From positions 1-64,000 of the forward strand of contig NZ_SDLT01000045.1 of assembly GCF_004522235.1 (NCBI RefSeq): 64,000 bases of DNA, given 5' to 3'. The notes beneath the pieces were generated by a model. The model had not been told where the DNA came from and searched no databases. It worked only from the letters and a program-made list of their open reading frames with translations. Source of the DNA: Amycolatopsis nivea (GTDB taxonomy: Bacteria; Actinomycetota; Actinomycetes; Mycobacteriales; Pseudonocardiaceae). A program made the translations under genes and the position numbers. Shown in pieces: positions 45,194 through 54,222 of the stretch (its first letter is position 1; the number at the start of each line of letters is the position of its first letter).

Positions 45194-45942
45194 CCACGCT
45201 CAAACAACGCCTGCGGTCCGGGGAACGGCTGCTCGGCGGGCTGCTGCGGCTGCCGTCGGAGACGCTGGTCGAGATGGCCGGGGTGGCCGGGCTGGATTTC
45301 GTCGTGCTCGACTGCGAACACGGACCGGCCGACCTGGTGCCCCTACAGCAGCATCTCGTCGCCGCGCAAGCACACGGCATGGGCGCGCTGGTCCGGGTGG
45401 GGGCGGCGGAACCGGCGCTGGTCCTGCGGGTGCTCGACCTGGGCGCGGACGGCGTGATCGTGCCGCACGTCGACACCGTGGACCAGGCCCGCGCCGCGGT
45501 CGCCGCCGCGCATTACTCGCCGCTCGGGCAGCGGGGTTTCGCGACCTACAGCCGAGCTGGCCGGTTCGGTGCCCGCACCAGTGCTGAGCATCTGGAGACG
45601 GCGGCGGAAACCACTGTCGTCGTGCCGATGCTGGAAACGCCCGAAGCGTGCGCGGCGGCGGGCGAGATTCTCGCGGTCCCCGGAGTCGATTCGGTGCTGG
45701 TCGGGCCAGCCGATTTGGCGGTATCCCTCGGTTTGCCCGGCGGTGCCGCCGAACCGGCCGTCGGGCGCGCACTGGACGCGGTCGCGGCAGCGGCGAAGAG
45801 CGCGGGCAAGCCGATGACCAGCATCGTGGGAACCGTGGACCAGGCTCGGCAGGCACCGCCCGGGGCGGTGGTCTACAACCTCGCGCACGTGCTGCTCCAC
45901 GCTCTCGGCGACCTCACCGGGGCGCGGACCGCGGACCGGTAA
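45190..45942 (+). CDS. HpcH/HpaI aldolase family protein
   Basis: 250 residues; GTG start overlapping the SDR stop. Family motifs: GGLLRLPSETLVEMAGVAGL, DFVVLDCEHGPADL (metal and phosphate region LDxEHGP), LDLGADGVIVPHVDT (the Glu/Asp metal site is near METPEA later), YSPLGQRGFATYSRAGRFG and VDSVLVGPADLAVSLG. These enzymes split 2-keto-3-hydroxy acids into pyruvate or oxaloacetate-type products and an aldehyde. As the last gene of the operon it fits a final chain-cleavage step. Confidence 0.88.
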   Translation: MTTLKQRLRSGERLLGGLLRLPSETLVEMAGVAGLDFVVLDCEHGPADLVPLQQHLVAAQAHGMGALVRVGAAEPALVLRVLDLGADGVIVPHVDTVDQARAAVAAAHYSPLGQRGFATYSRAGRFGARTSAEHLETAAETTVVVPMLETPEACAAAGEILAVPGVDSVLVGPADLAVSLGLPGGAAEPAVGRALDAVAAAAKSAGKPMTSIVGTVDQARQAPPGAVVYNLAHVLLHALGDLTGARTADR

Positions 45943-45970
45943 CGCGACGTCAGTTCCGGCCGAGGTGCGT

Positions 45971-46387
45971 TCATCGCGCCTCGGCCGGGCCCACGTCGGG
46001 GAATTCGACCGGCACCGTGGCGACCCGGCGGGCGGTGGCGTAGGCGTGGGCGACTCGTTCGAGGACGGACGCGTCACCGGATTCCTTCAGGTTCTCCTCG
46101 ACCGGTTCGCCGGCGTGCGCAGCCCGGCTGGTCCGGATGACGTCCGCCCAGTCGCCGAAGTACGTGATGTCGGCCCGCGGCGACGGTTCGAGGGAGAAGC
46201 GCGCGCCGAGGCCGCGGTCGAAGCGCAGCACCCAATGCACGGTGCCGGACGGGCCGTCGCTCAATTCGTAGGCTATTTCGCAATCCCGGTCCAGGTCCGC
46301 GCACGCGGCCCGGACCTCGGCGGAAGCAGCGAGCAGTTCGTTCATCCGGGCGACGTGTTCGGGGGACATGAACATCGAGGCAGGCAC
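45971..46387 (-). CDS. SCP2-like sterol/lipid carrier domain protein
   Basis: 138 residues from GTG 46387, which has AGGAGG 6 bases upstream; ATGs at 46375 and 46369 lack one. The middle (HWVLRFDRGLGARFSLEPSP, RADITYFGDWADVIRTSRAA) fits the SCP2-type beta-sheet with a hydrophobic tunnel. Convergent with the aldolase gene, 28 bases apart, and followed after 40 bases upstream by the DUF885 peptidase gene on the same strand. Confidence 0.6.
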   Translation of the reverse strand: MPASMFMSPEHVARMNELLAASAEVRAACADLDRDCEIAYELSDGPSGTVHWVLRFDRGLGARFSLEPSPRADITYFGDWADVIRTSRAAHAGEPVEENLKESGDASVLERVAHAYATARRVATVPVEFPDVGPAEAR

Positions 46388-46427
46388 GGGACCTCCTGAT
46401 TCGGGTCGGGTTCTTGGCACGGTCGGG

Positions 46428-48104
46428 TCAGCGGTTCGCGTAAGCCCGCACATTGAGCTCGACGGCGGTGAGCGGGAGAGTGCCTTGTCCCAGCACGGTT
46501 TCGTGGAACTCCCGCACGTCGAATCGGCTGCCGAGCGCGCGTTCAGCGGTGCGGCGCAGCTCCCAGAACTTCTCGAAACCCAGCCGGTAGGACAGGGACT
46601 GGGCAGGCAGATCGGTGCCGTACCGCAGGATTTCGGTGGACACCTGGGCCGGCGACTCCATGGTCGTCGAGGACAGGTATTCGCGGCCCTTGTCCTCGGA
46701 CCAGCCGAGTGTGTTGAGGCCGGTGTCCACGACCAGCCGCTGGGCCACGAACCGTTGGTGCAGGCAGGCGCCGTAGCGGTCCCACGGGTCGCTGAACAGG
46801 CCCATTTCGAAGCCGAGCGAGGCGGCGTACTCGGCCCAGCCTTCGCAGTAGGCACCGAGCGATTCCGCGGCGGCTTGCCCCTGGAGCGGGTGCAGGGTGG
46901 CGTCCTCGGCCTGGCGGGCCAGGTGGAAGTGGTGGCCGGGCACGAGCTCGTGGAAGATCAGCGCCGCGGCCGAGATCTGCGCGCGGCCGGCGAGGCCGGA
47001 TCCGTTGAACCGGTAGCGGCCGACCGGATTCGCGGCGATCGGCTGCTCGTAGTAGCCGAAGGTCATGCCCGCTTCCAGCTCCGGGTCGAGCCGCTGAACG
47101 CCGAAGGCGGCCCGCGGCCGGACGCTGAACCACTGGTCGAGCAGCGGTTCGATCGCGTCGATGTGCCTGCGGTAGGTGTCGGCGACGTGTTCGGGGGAGG
47201 GGGCGTGGAAACGGGGGTCGGCTTCGAGGACGGCTCGGTAGGCGGTCTCGTCGCCGTCGAAGCCGACCTCGCGGCGGATTTCGGCCAGCTGCTCGGTGAG
47301 CTCCGCGACGGCCTTCAGACCGAGTTCGTGGACTTCTTCAGGCTCGATGGGGTAGGTGGCGTAGTGGCGCACCAACCGGCGGTAGGCCTCATGCCCGCCC
47401 GGGTACTGGCCGAGGCCGATGCCGTCGACGGCGCTCTGCGCGCCCGGTCCCTCCAGGTGCGCGAGAACGGCGTCGAAGGCGGGCAAGAGGTCGTCGGCGA
47501 CAAGCCGGTCGACGCCGTCGGTCAGCATCGTGCGCGTCGCGGGATCGAGGTCAGCCAGGCGGGACTCCGCAGGCCGCAAGAATTCGGCCGCGGCGGCCCG
47601 ATGTGCGCGGACAGCGGCCAGGAAGCCGGGCAACGCGGGGCGCGGCAGCACGATGCCCTGTTCGGCCTGGCCGATGAGCTTGGCGTGCGCGGCCTTGATC
47701 GTGTGCGTGAAGTCGTTGACGAGGGACAGATAGCGCTTCGCCTCGTCGCCGGCGGTGAAGGCGAACGGGCGGAACACCTGCTGGCCGTACAGGGTCCAGC
47801 CGAAACTCTGGTAGGGCGCGACCGGGAAGCTCCACCAGTAATCCTCGTCGGCTCCGGCCAGCTGGGTGGCCAGCGCACGGACGACAGCGGCGAGGGAAGT
47901 GTCCACATCGGACTCCGGGGTCCGGTCGAGTCCGGCCAGAATCCGCCGGCCCAGCGCGGCGGCTTCGCTCGCTTCCTCGTACGTGCCGCGGGGAAGCTGC
48001 GTGACCGGTTCGCCGGCGTGCAGCGCGAAGTGCGGCTGGGTGCGCTGGAGATGTGCCCACAGCTCGTCGGCCAGGTGACGAGTCGGATCGCTCGGTTCTG
48101 CCAT
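46428..48104 (-). CDS. DUF885 family metallopeptidase-like protein
   Basis: 558 residues, cytosolic. The zinc motif appears as LIFHELVPGHHFHLARQAED (HExxPGHxxxH), the hallmark of DUF885, with SLGAYCEGWAEYAASLGFEM downstream. Members have been linked to peptide and carboxypeptidase activity. Next to a FAD amine oxidase and a prolyl oligopeptidase this suggests peptide or amino-acid use. No signal peptide. Confidence 0.82.
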   Translation of the reverse strand: MAEPSDPTRHLADELWAHLQRTQPHFALHAGEPVTQLPRGTYEEASEAAALGRRILAGLDRTPESDVDTSLAAVVRALATQLAGADEDYWWSFPVAPYQSFGWTLYGQQVFRPFAFTAGDEAKRYLSLVNDFTHTIKAAHAKLIGQAEQGIVLPRPALPGFLAAVRAHRAAAAEFLRPAESRLADLDPATRTMLTDGVDRLVADDLLPAFDAVLAHLEGPGAQSAVDGIGLGQYPGGHEAYRRLVRHYATYPIEPEEVHELGLKAVAELTEQLAEIRREVGFDGDETAYRAVLEADPRFHAPSPEHVADTYRRHIDAIEPLLDQWFSVRPRAAFGVQRLDPELEAGMTFGYYEQPIAANPVGRYRFNGSGLAGRAQISAAALIFHELVPGHHFHLARQAEDATLHPLQGQAAAESLGAYCEGWAEYAASLGFEMGLFSDPWDRYGACLHQRFVAQRLVVDTGLNTLGWSEDKGREYLSSTTMESPAQVSTEILRYGTDLPAQSLSYRLGFEKFWELRRTAERALGSRFDVREFHETVLGQGTLPLTAVELNVRAYANR

Positions 48105-48202
48105 GCCAGCGAACGTATCGCCGGTCGCGGCGGGCCCGGAATCAACAACGGTCGCGTCTTGCGCGGGAGATGCTGCGCGTTTGTCGCGGGCGCCGGCGCC
48201 GG

Positions 48203-49423
48203 TCAGCCGCCGAGCCGGTCGTCGTACGCGGAGGCGAGCAGGCGCAGTTTGAGGCCAAGGTGCAGCATGAGCCGGTCGTCGCCGTCGTCGAGGCTGCATC
48301 CGGTGATCTGCTCGATCCGTTTGAGCCGTTGGTAAAGCGTGGCCCGGTGCACGCGCAGCGTGTCGGCGGTGCGCTGGATGTTGCCGCCGTGGTCGAAGAA
48401 CGCGGTCAGTGTGTCGAGCAGGACGTGGTGCCGGTCTTCTCGATCGAGGGCCTGGAGTGCCGGAACCCGGGCACTGCTGCGCAGGTCGTCCGGCGGCAGC
48501 TTCAGCAGCAGTTCGTAGGGTCCCAGTTCGCCCCAGCGGGCCAGGTCGCCGACGCTGGGCAGCAGCAACGCGGCCCGCACCGCCAGCGACGCCTGCTGAT
48601 ACGACTCGAGGACAGCGTCGAGTTCGGTGACGGTTCCGCCGAGACCGGCGACGGGCCGCGCGGCGCCGTCGGTCAGCCGCTGGAACCGGCTGGTGATCCG
48701 CTCGGCGATCGCGTCGACGAGAGCGCGCGCCGGCGGTTGCCGCTGGACGAGGAGAAGCCAGCCCCGTGAGCGGTTGGCCACCATCAGCGCGACGTCGTCC
48801 ACGACGGTGCGCACGCCCTCCTCGATCGCCGCTTCGAAGGCGACTTCCTGCGGCGGCGCGGCTGCTCCGGACACGCGGCATTGCACCGCGAGGACGGTGA
48901 AGCAGGTACGGTCCTCGCCGAACAACTGCTCGGCCCGCAGGTCCGCGATCGCCTGCGCGCGCATGTCGGCATCGGGCGAAACGAGTTCGCGCAGGATGCC
49001 CTCGTGCCGTGCCTTCGACCGCTCGTGCAGCAGCAGCCTGCGGTAAAGCACGGAGCCGGCGGCCTCCGCGGCGGCTGCGGCTGCCGACAGTTCGGACTCG
49101 CTGAACGAGCCGTCCTCGTCGATGAGCCACAGGTAGCCGAGCAGCATGCCGTTGCACCGCACCGGCGCGCACAATCGCGGCTTGGCCCCCTCGACGCGGA
49201 CGATGCCGGGTTCGGTCCAGCCGGCGATGCCCAGCGCGAAGAGACCGGCGGTGATCTCGGGCCGCACGGCCCGGTTGAGCACCGAGCCGACCCGGACGGC
49301 GTCCTCGTCGCCGAAGTGGCGGCTGGCCGCGAGGAGACGGATCGCGGGGTCGTCGATGGCCACCGAGCGGTGCAGGCGCTCGGCCAGTTCGTCCACAATG
49401 GACTGGAGGTCACCGTCGGACAT
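48203..49423 (-). CDS. PucR/CdaR-type helix-turn-helix regulator
   Basis: 406 residues. The N-terminal half is GAF-like (VGSVLNRAVRPEITAGLFAL, VRCNGMLLGYLWLIDEDGSF) and the C-terminus is the PucR helix-turn-helix (LTAFFDHGGNIQRTADTLRV, HRATLYQRLKRIEQITG). Located between the DUF885 peptidase and the FAD oxidase genes, all minus strand, so it likely governs them and perhaps the divergent prolyl oligopeptidase. Confidence 0.86.
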   Translation of the reverse strand: MSDGDLQSIVDELAERLHRSVAIDDPAIRLLAASRHFGDEDAVRVGSVLNRAVRPEITAGLFALGIAGWTEPGIVRVEGAKPRLCAPVRCNGMLLGYLWLIDEDGSFSESELSAAAAAAEAAGSVLYRRLLLHERSKARHEGILRELVSPDADMRAQAIADLRAEQLFGEDRTCFTVLAVQCRVSGAAAPPQEVAFEAAIEEGVRTVVDDVALMVANRSRGWLLLVQRQPPARALVDAIAERITSRFQRLTDGAARPVAGLGGTVTELDAVLESYQQASLAVRAALLLPSVGDLARWGELGPYELLLKLPPDDLRSSARVPALQALDREDRHHVLLDTLTAFFDHGGNIQRTADTLRVHRATLYQRLKRIEQITGCSLDDGDDRLMLHLGLKLRLLASAYDDRLGG

Positions 49424-49495
49424 GGGCGTCCATTCCGCTTCGCGCGCTCTTCCGTGCCGAGCACCGACGCTACCACCGTCCACAGAGGAGCGCGG

Positions 49496-50794
49496 TCAGC
49501 CGAGCACGGTTCCGGAGCTGTTCTGGTGGTGTTTCCGCTTACGGGAGAACGCGCCGAGGTCGATGGGCAGGCCGGTGTGTGCACCGGTGTACTGGACTGG
49601 GTGTGCGTCGTGGTCGGCTCCGGCTTCGACCTGCTCGATCAGGGTGCTCATCAGGCGGCCGACGACCGGCGCGTTCTTGAACTGGTTCCCGCTCGTGCCG
49701 ATCGCGACGTAGAACCCGGGCAGCTCGGTCCGGTCGTAGATCGGCGTCCAGTCGTCGGCCACGTCGTAGACGCCGACGACCCCACGTGCCCGGTTCGGCA
49801 CGCGCAGCGCCGGCAATCGGCGGGCCGCGCGCGTCACCTGTGCTTCGAACACGGCCATCGTCGGGTTCGGATCGGCGTCGTCGGGATCGTCGAGCCACTG
49901 GAACGGATCGCATTCCGGCTCGGTCCCGCCGACGAGCAGCCCGCCGCCGACCTCGCCGCGGAAGTACGTGCCCAGATCCATGTCCGCGACCGACGGCCCG
50001 ACCCCGCCGCTCGGGTGATAGCCCTCGGGGGCGAGCACGTGGGCGACCTCCTGGCGCATCGGCCGCACTGAGACGGCGAAGTCCGACCCGACCCCGGCCA
50101 TCCGGTTGAGCTTGCCCGACCAGGGCCCCGCCGCGTTCACCACCACCGGGGCCGCGATCCGCGTTCCGTCCGCCAGCACGACCGCGCCGACCCGGCCGTT
50201 TTCCGACTCCACGCCGGCGACCGTCGCGCGGAACCGGAACTCCGCGCCCTCCTTCGCCGCGGCCGCTGCCAGGTTCTGCGCGGCCAGCTGCGGATCGCTG
50301 ACGTAACCAGCGTCCGGGGTGTAGACCGCGCCGAGCGTCGTGGCCGCGTCGGACCAGAACTGGTCGTCTTCGATGCGCTTCGGCGGCCAGTAGCGACCGT
50401 TGTCGATCCCGGGCAGCCGCCGCGACAGCGTCGCGCTGTCCCACTCCTCGTACGGAACGCCGACTTCGTCGAACAGCGGCAGCCAACCCGCGCGCGGAGC
50501 GGCGTCCACGTCGAGCATGACCATGCCGCTGCGCGTGAACCGGGCCAGGTCCCCGACGTCGTGGCCGAGGTGATCGGCCCAGGACGACCAGCAGAAGTGC
50601 GATTCCCAGGCCGTCGTCACGCCGGCCAGGGTGGAGAAGTTGTACCGGATCACGGCACTGGACGCGCTGGTCGAGCCTTGGCCCGCCGCCGCGGCCCGGT
50701 CGACCACCACCACCCGGCGCCCGGCCCGGGCCAGCTCCAGCGCAACCGCCGACCCGATCACCCCCGCTCCGACGACAACGGCATCCGCATTCAT
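49496..50794 (-). CDS. FAD-dependent amine/amino-acid oxidase (DAO family)
   Basis: 432 residues. GxGxxG at 9-14 (AVVVGAGVIGSAVALELARA), GSTSASSAVIRYNF (the region where sarcosine and dimethylglycine oxidases contact FAD) and GFYVAIGTSGNQFKNAPVVG at the C-terminus. The family oxidises N-methyl glycines, D-amino acids or proline-like amines. ATG 50794 has GGAGAGG upstream. Divergent from the prolyl oligopeptidase gene with 186 bases between. Confidence 0.87.
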   Translation of the reverse strand: MNADAVVVGAGVIGSAVALELARAGRRVVVVDRAAAAGQGSTSASSAVIRYNFSTLAGVTTAWESHFCWSSWADHLGHDVGDLARFTRSGMVMLDVDAAPRAGWLPLFDEVGVPYEEWDSATLSRRLPGIDNGRYWPPKRIEDDQFWSDAATTLGAVYTPDAGYVSDPQLAAQNLAAAAAKEGAEFRFRATVAGVESENGRVGAVVLADGTRIAAPVVVNAAGPWSGKLNRMAGVGSDFAVSVRPMRQEVAHVLAPEGYHPSGGVGPSVADMDLGTYFRGEVGGGLLVGGTEPECDPFQWLDDPDDADPNPTMAVFEAQVTRAARRLPALRVPNRARGVVGVYDVADDWTPIYDRTELPGFYVAIGTSGNQFKNAPVVGRLMSTLIEQVEAGADHDAHPVQYTGAHTGLPIDLGAFSRKRKHHQNSSGTVLG

Positions 50795-50980
50795 CGTGGC
50801 CTCTCCGCAGTTCAGGTGCTCAGTGCTGCCGATTCTGGCGCGCGGGAACCCGGTTCCGCGATCGACATGTGTCGCGGCGATCGACCTGCTTGCGCGCCAC
50901 CTGTCGTTCGGAATCCGGGCGGCCGCGGGGCACAGTGGATCCGTCCACAACGGACACCGGCTAGGCGGAAGGATCGAGTG

Positions 50981-53050
50981 ATGGCCGACGAACAGCTGGA
51001 CTACCCGGTGGCGCGGACTGTCGACGCGCAGGACACGGTCGCGGGCCTCAGCTTCCCCGATCCCTACCGCTGGCTGGAAGACGACGGCGAGGAAAGCGAA
51101 GCGTGGCAGCAAGCGCAGAACTCGCTCACCGACGCGTTCGTCGAAGACTGGCCCCATCTGGCCGCGCTCCGCGCTTCGGTCGACCGCTGTGTCGCGGACG
51201 GCACCGGCTCGGCCAACTGGATGGTGGAGCCGGCCCCGCGTTTCGCCGGCGGCCGCTGGTTCCGCCTCGACCGCGGCCCCGGGCCGGACTACCCGGACCG
51301 TGCGGTGCTCGTCGTATCCGACCTCTCGGACGGCCCCGGTCGGGTGCTGTATGACCCCAATGCCGACGGAACCCGGCAGATCTCCTGGTTCGTGCCCTCC
51401 CCGGACGGCCGGATCGCCGCGCTGGGCGTGTGCGAGGGCGGCTCGGAACTCGCCGAGATCTGGTTGCTGGACACGGAAACCGGCGAACGGCTGCCGGACC
51501 GGATCCCGCAGCCGACGATGGGGCCGACGGTCGTCCCGCAGTGGCTGCCGGACAGCTCGGGGTTCTTCTACACGGCCGGCGACCTGACCTCCGAGGCGTT
51601 CGCCTTCCGGGCCTATTTTCACGTCGTCGGCGGCGAACCGGCCAGCGAGCCCGAACCGGTCGATGTCGTGCACGCGCCGACCGTCCAGGTATCCGCGGAC
51701 GGCAAGCGCGCCGTGGTGACCGCTGTGTGGCCGCTTCCGGAGTATGTCTGCGAATTGCCGCAGCGGACGTGGCGGCCGTTCGTCCGAGGGCTCGACTCGT
51801 CGGTGGCAGGCGTGATCGACGGTGACCGGTATGTCGCCGTCACGAACCACGGAGCACCGCGGGGGAGGATCGTCGCGATCCCGTTCGACGCGGCCGTTCC
51901 GTCCGATCCGGCGACCTGGACGGAACTGGTCCCGGAATCCGGTCGCGTGCTCAGCCACCTCAGGCTGGTCGGCGACCGCCTGGTGGTGACCGGGTCGGTC
52001 GACGCCGAGGCCCGCGCCTGGGTCTTCGACCGCGACGGACGGGAGCTGGAGGAAGTCCCGCTTCCCGGCCGGGGCGCGCTGCCGCTGGAGGTCCTGCCGA
52101 CAGCCGGCTTGGCCCCCGACGGCCATCCGGACGAGTTCGTGTTCCTGTTCTCCACTCCCGTTTCCTCGCCCGGCCTCTACCGCTACCGCCTGGGCTCGCC
52201 CCAGGTCGAGACGCTGTGCTCGCCGCGCGTGCACCTCGCGGGCGCGACTGTCTCGCTCCGCTGGGCGGAGTCCCGGGACGGCACCCGCGTGCCGTACCAC
52301 CTCGTCCTCCCGGACGGCGCGGACGGAACCTTGCCGACTCTCATCACCGCGTACGGCGGCGGCCGCGTCTCGTGGCCAGCGCAGTTCCCAGGCCCGGTGG
52401 CGGCCTTCGTCGAGGCCGGCGGCGCCCTGGTGATCTCCCACCAGCGCGGTGGCAGCGATCTCGGATCCGACTGGGCCGACGCCGGGCGGGTCGAGAACAA
52501 GCAGAACAGCTACGACGACCTCTACGCCATCGCCGAACACCTTGTCGCCAGCGGCGTGACCTCTCCGGACCAGCTCGCGGTGACCGGCTGGAGCAACGGC
52601 GGGGTCATGGCCGCGACCGCGTTCACGCAACGGCCGGAGCTGTGGGCGGCGGTAGTGGCCCAATGCCCGGTCGCTGACCTCATCGGATGCCACCGGCACC
52701 CCTACGGCCGGTTCGCCGTCACCGCCGAATTCGGCGACCTGGCCGACCCGAAGGACATCGCCCGGCTAGCCCAGATGTCGCCGTACCAACTCGTCCGGCC
52801 CGATGTCGCGTACCCCGCCCTCTACGTGCACGCCGGGGGTGCCGACGTCGCGTGCCCGCCGGGCCCGACCCGCAAGTTCATCGCCCGGACGCAAGCCGCG
52901 GCGCGGGCTGCCGCGCCGATCCTGTTGCGGGTGTGGGAAAACGTCGGGCACGGAACCGCGACGAGCCGGTCCGAAGGCGTCGCCCACACGACGCATTGGC
53001 TCGCCTTCTTGATGAAGCGGTTCGGCATGGTGCCGCGCGCGGACCGCTGA
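50981..53050 (+). CDS. Prolyl oligopeptidase family serine peptidase
   Basis: 689 residues, full length. N-terminal beta-propeller region, about 60-410 (SFPDPYRWLEDDGEESEAW, VPSPDGRIAALGVCEGGSEL), then the hydrolase domain with the nucleophile S538 in VTGWSNGGVMAATAF, an Asp in the C-terminal GGADVACPP region and H657 in NVGHGTATS. QRGGSDLGSDWADAGRVENK is typical of the family. No signal peptide, so it acts in the cytoplasm on short proline-containing peptides. GGAAGG precedes ATG 50981. Confidence 0.92.
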   Translation: MADEQLDYPVARTVDAQDTVAGLSFPDPYRWLEDDGEESEAWQQAQNSLTDAFVEDWPHLAALRASVDRCVADGTGSANWMVEPAPRFAGGRWFRLDRGPGPDYPDRAVLVVSDLSDGPGRVLYDPNADGTRQISWFVPSPDGRIAALGVCEGGSELAEIWLLDTETGERLPDRIPQPTMGPTVVPQWLPDSSGFFYTAGDLTSEAFAFRAYFHVVGGEPASEPEPVDVVHAPTVQVSADGKRAVVTAVWPLPEYVCELPQRTWRPFVRGLDSSVAGVIDGDRYVAVTNHGAPRGRIVAIPFDAAVPSDPATWTELVPESGRVLSHLRLVGDRLVVTGSVDAEARAWVFDRDGRELEEVPLPGRGALPLEVLPTAGLAPDGHPDEFVFLFSTPVSSPGLYRYRLGSPQVETLCSPRVHLAGATVSLRWAESRDGTRVPYHLVLPDGADGTLPTLITAYGGGRVSWPAQFPGPVAAFVEAGGALVISHQRGGSDLGSDWADAGRVENKQNSYDDLYAIAEHLVASGVTSPDQLAVTGWSNGGVMAATAFTQRPELWAAVVAQCPVADLIGCHRHPYGRFAVTAEFGDLADPKDIARLAQMSPYQLVRPDVAYPALYVHAGGADVACPPGPTRKFIARTQAAARAAAPILLRVWENVGHGTATSRSEGVAHTTHWLAFLMKRFGMVPRADR

Positions 53051-53068
53051 GCTGCATGCATCCGGCGG

Positions 53069-53419
53069 TCAGGACGGCCGAACGCAGAAGGGATGTCCCG
53101 CAGGGCTCGCGTAGACCCGGACGCCGGATCGCTGACCGGGCTCCAGGCACCGTCCGCCTGCTTCCAGGACCAGCCGGTGCGTTTCAGCCGGGTCGTCGGT
53201 GCGCAGGTCGAAGTGCAGCTGTTGGTCGTTTCCGTCCGGCCAGGTCGGCGGCACGTGGCCGGGCACGGCCTGTACCACCAGCGCGGGGAATCCGTCGGCC
53301 TGGAGGAAGTGGTGGCTCGCGGTCTTCGTGACCGAGGCGCCCAGCACCCGTTGCCAGAACGCGCTTTCGGCGTCGATCTCGGCGGCGTCGATCACCAGGG
53401 AAAGAAGGGTGGTGCGCAT
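53069..53419 (-). CDS. Glyoxalase-like VOC protein, single module
   Basis: 116 residues with one VOC-type beta-alpha-beta unit: LLSLVIDAAEIDAESAFWQR, QQLHFDLRTDDPAETHRLVL and the end VYASPAGHPFCVRPS. The His in LHFDL and a Gly-His ending are usual in glyoxalase-like proteins of unknown substrate. It lies 13 bases downstream of the SDR gene on the same strand and shares its TetR-controlled promoter. Confidence 0.8.
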   Translation of the reverse strand: MRTTLLSLVIDAAEIDAESAFWQRVLGASVTKTASHHFLQADGFPALVVQAVPGHVPPTWPDGNDQQLHFDLRTDDPAETHRLVLEAGGRCLEPGQRSGVRVYASPAGHPFCVRPS

Positions 53420-53432
53420 GGGTTTCCTCTCG

Positions 53433-54164
53433 TCAGAGGGCGGGGATGATCCCGCCGTCGACCCGGAATTGCGCCCCGGTGAGCCAGCCGGCCCGGTCCG
53501 AGGCGAGGAACGCGATCATCTCCGCGACGTCCTCCGGTTCTCCCGGCCGTCCCATCGGGATGTCGAGGTGATCGACGATCTGCTGTTTCACCTGGTCGAG
53601 GCCGACGCCGCGCTGATCTGCGATGCGCTGCAGATGGGCGAGCGCGCCGTCGGTGACCACGAATCCCGGAAGCACGCACACGACCCGCACCCCCTGCGGA
53701 CCGACCTCGGTCGCCAATTCGCGGCTGTAGGCGTTGAGCGCTGCTTTGGCGGCGGCGTAGGACGCTTCGGTGCGCTGCGGCAGCCGGCTCGCGATCGACG
53801 AAACGTGCACGACTACGCCGGACCCGCGCTCCACCATGCCGGGCACGAGAGCGCGGTCGAGACGGACGGCGCTGAGGAGGTTCATGTCCAGGTCCGCCAA
53901 CCAGGATTCGTCGGTGCGGCTCAGCGTCGGAGCCGCGGAACTGGCCGCGGCGGCGTTGTTGACCAGGACATCCACCCCTCCGACGGCTTCGGTGACGCGC
54001 CGTCCGAGTTCGGCGGCTCCTTCCGCGCTCGACAGGTCGGCGGCGATGAACGTGGCAGGCAGACCGTCCGCGGGTGCGGTGCGGGAGGCGGCCAGCACGG
54101 TCGCCCCGGCTGCCGCGAACCGGCGCACGGTCGCTTCGCCGATGCCGCGGCTGCCGCCGGTCAT
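53433..54164 (-). CDS. Short-chain dehydrogenase/reductase with a frameshifted N-terminus
   Basis: From ATG 54164 the frame gives 243 residues: MTGGSRGIGEATVRRFAAAG, VDVLVNNAAAASSAAPTLSR and the catalytic VSSIASRL...YAAAKAALN. The first beta strand that always precedes TGGSRGIG is missing from this frame. It is present in another frame just upstream: ATG 54205 reads MKPPGEELHGLRVL and then runs into a stop. One missing base in the joint near 54166 would restore the fused start, so this is a one-base deletion or sequencing error. ATG 54164 has no ribosome binding site. Operon with the VOC gene; promoter operators at 54223. Confidence 0.75.
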   Translation of the reverse strand: MTGGSRGIGEATVRRFAAAGATVLAASRTAPADGLPATFIAADLSSAEGAAELGRRVTEAVGGVDVLVNNAAAASSAAPTLSRTDESWLADLDMNLLSAVRLDRALVPGMVERGSGVVVHVSSIASRLPQRTEASYAAAKAALNAYSRELATEVGPQGVRVVCVLPGFVVTDGALAHLQRIADQRGVGLDQVKQQIVDHLDIPMGRPGEPEDVAEMIAFLASDRAGWLTGAQFRVDGGIIPAL

Positions 54165-54222
54165 AGGACCCGCAGCCCGTGCAGTTCTTCTCCTGGCGGC
54201 TTCATCCAGGCCTCGCTTCAGT

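Noticed and set aside
47600..49172. Extension of the DUF885 frame upstream to 49172
   Set aside because: Residues before ATG 48104 are low-complexity Arg/Ala and overlap the PucR gene; the family N-terminus begins at MAEPSDPTRHLADELW.
50863..50874. CGACATGTGTCG as an operator between the FAD oxidase and the peptidase genes
   Set aside because: The symmetry is 5-2-5 in GC-rich DNA, and only one copy was found; kept out of the feature list as too weak.
49496..52699. Very long minus-strand open frame of more than 1000 codons
   Set aside because: Only its first-described 3' part (49496-50794) is the FAD oxidase. The rest is the antisense of the prolyl oligopeptidase gene, rich in Arg, Gly and Asp with no family features, a usual effect of high GC.
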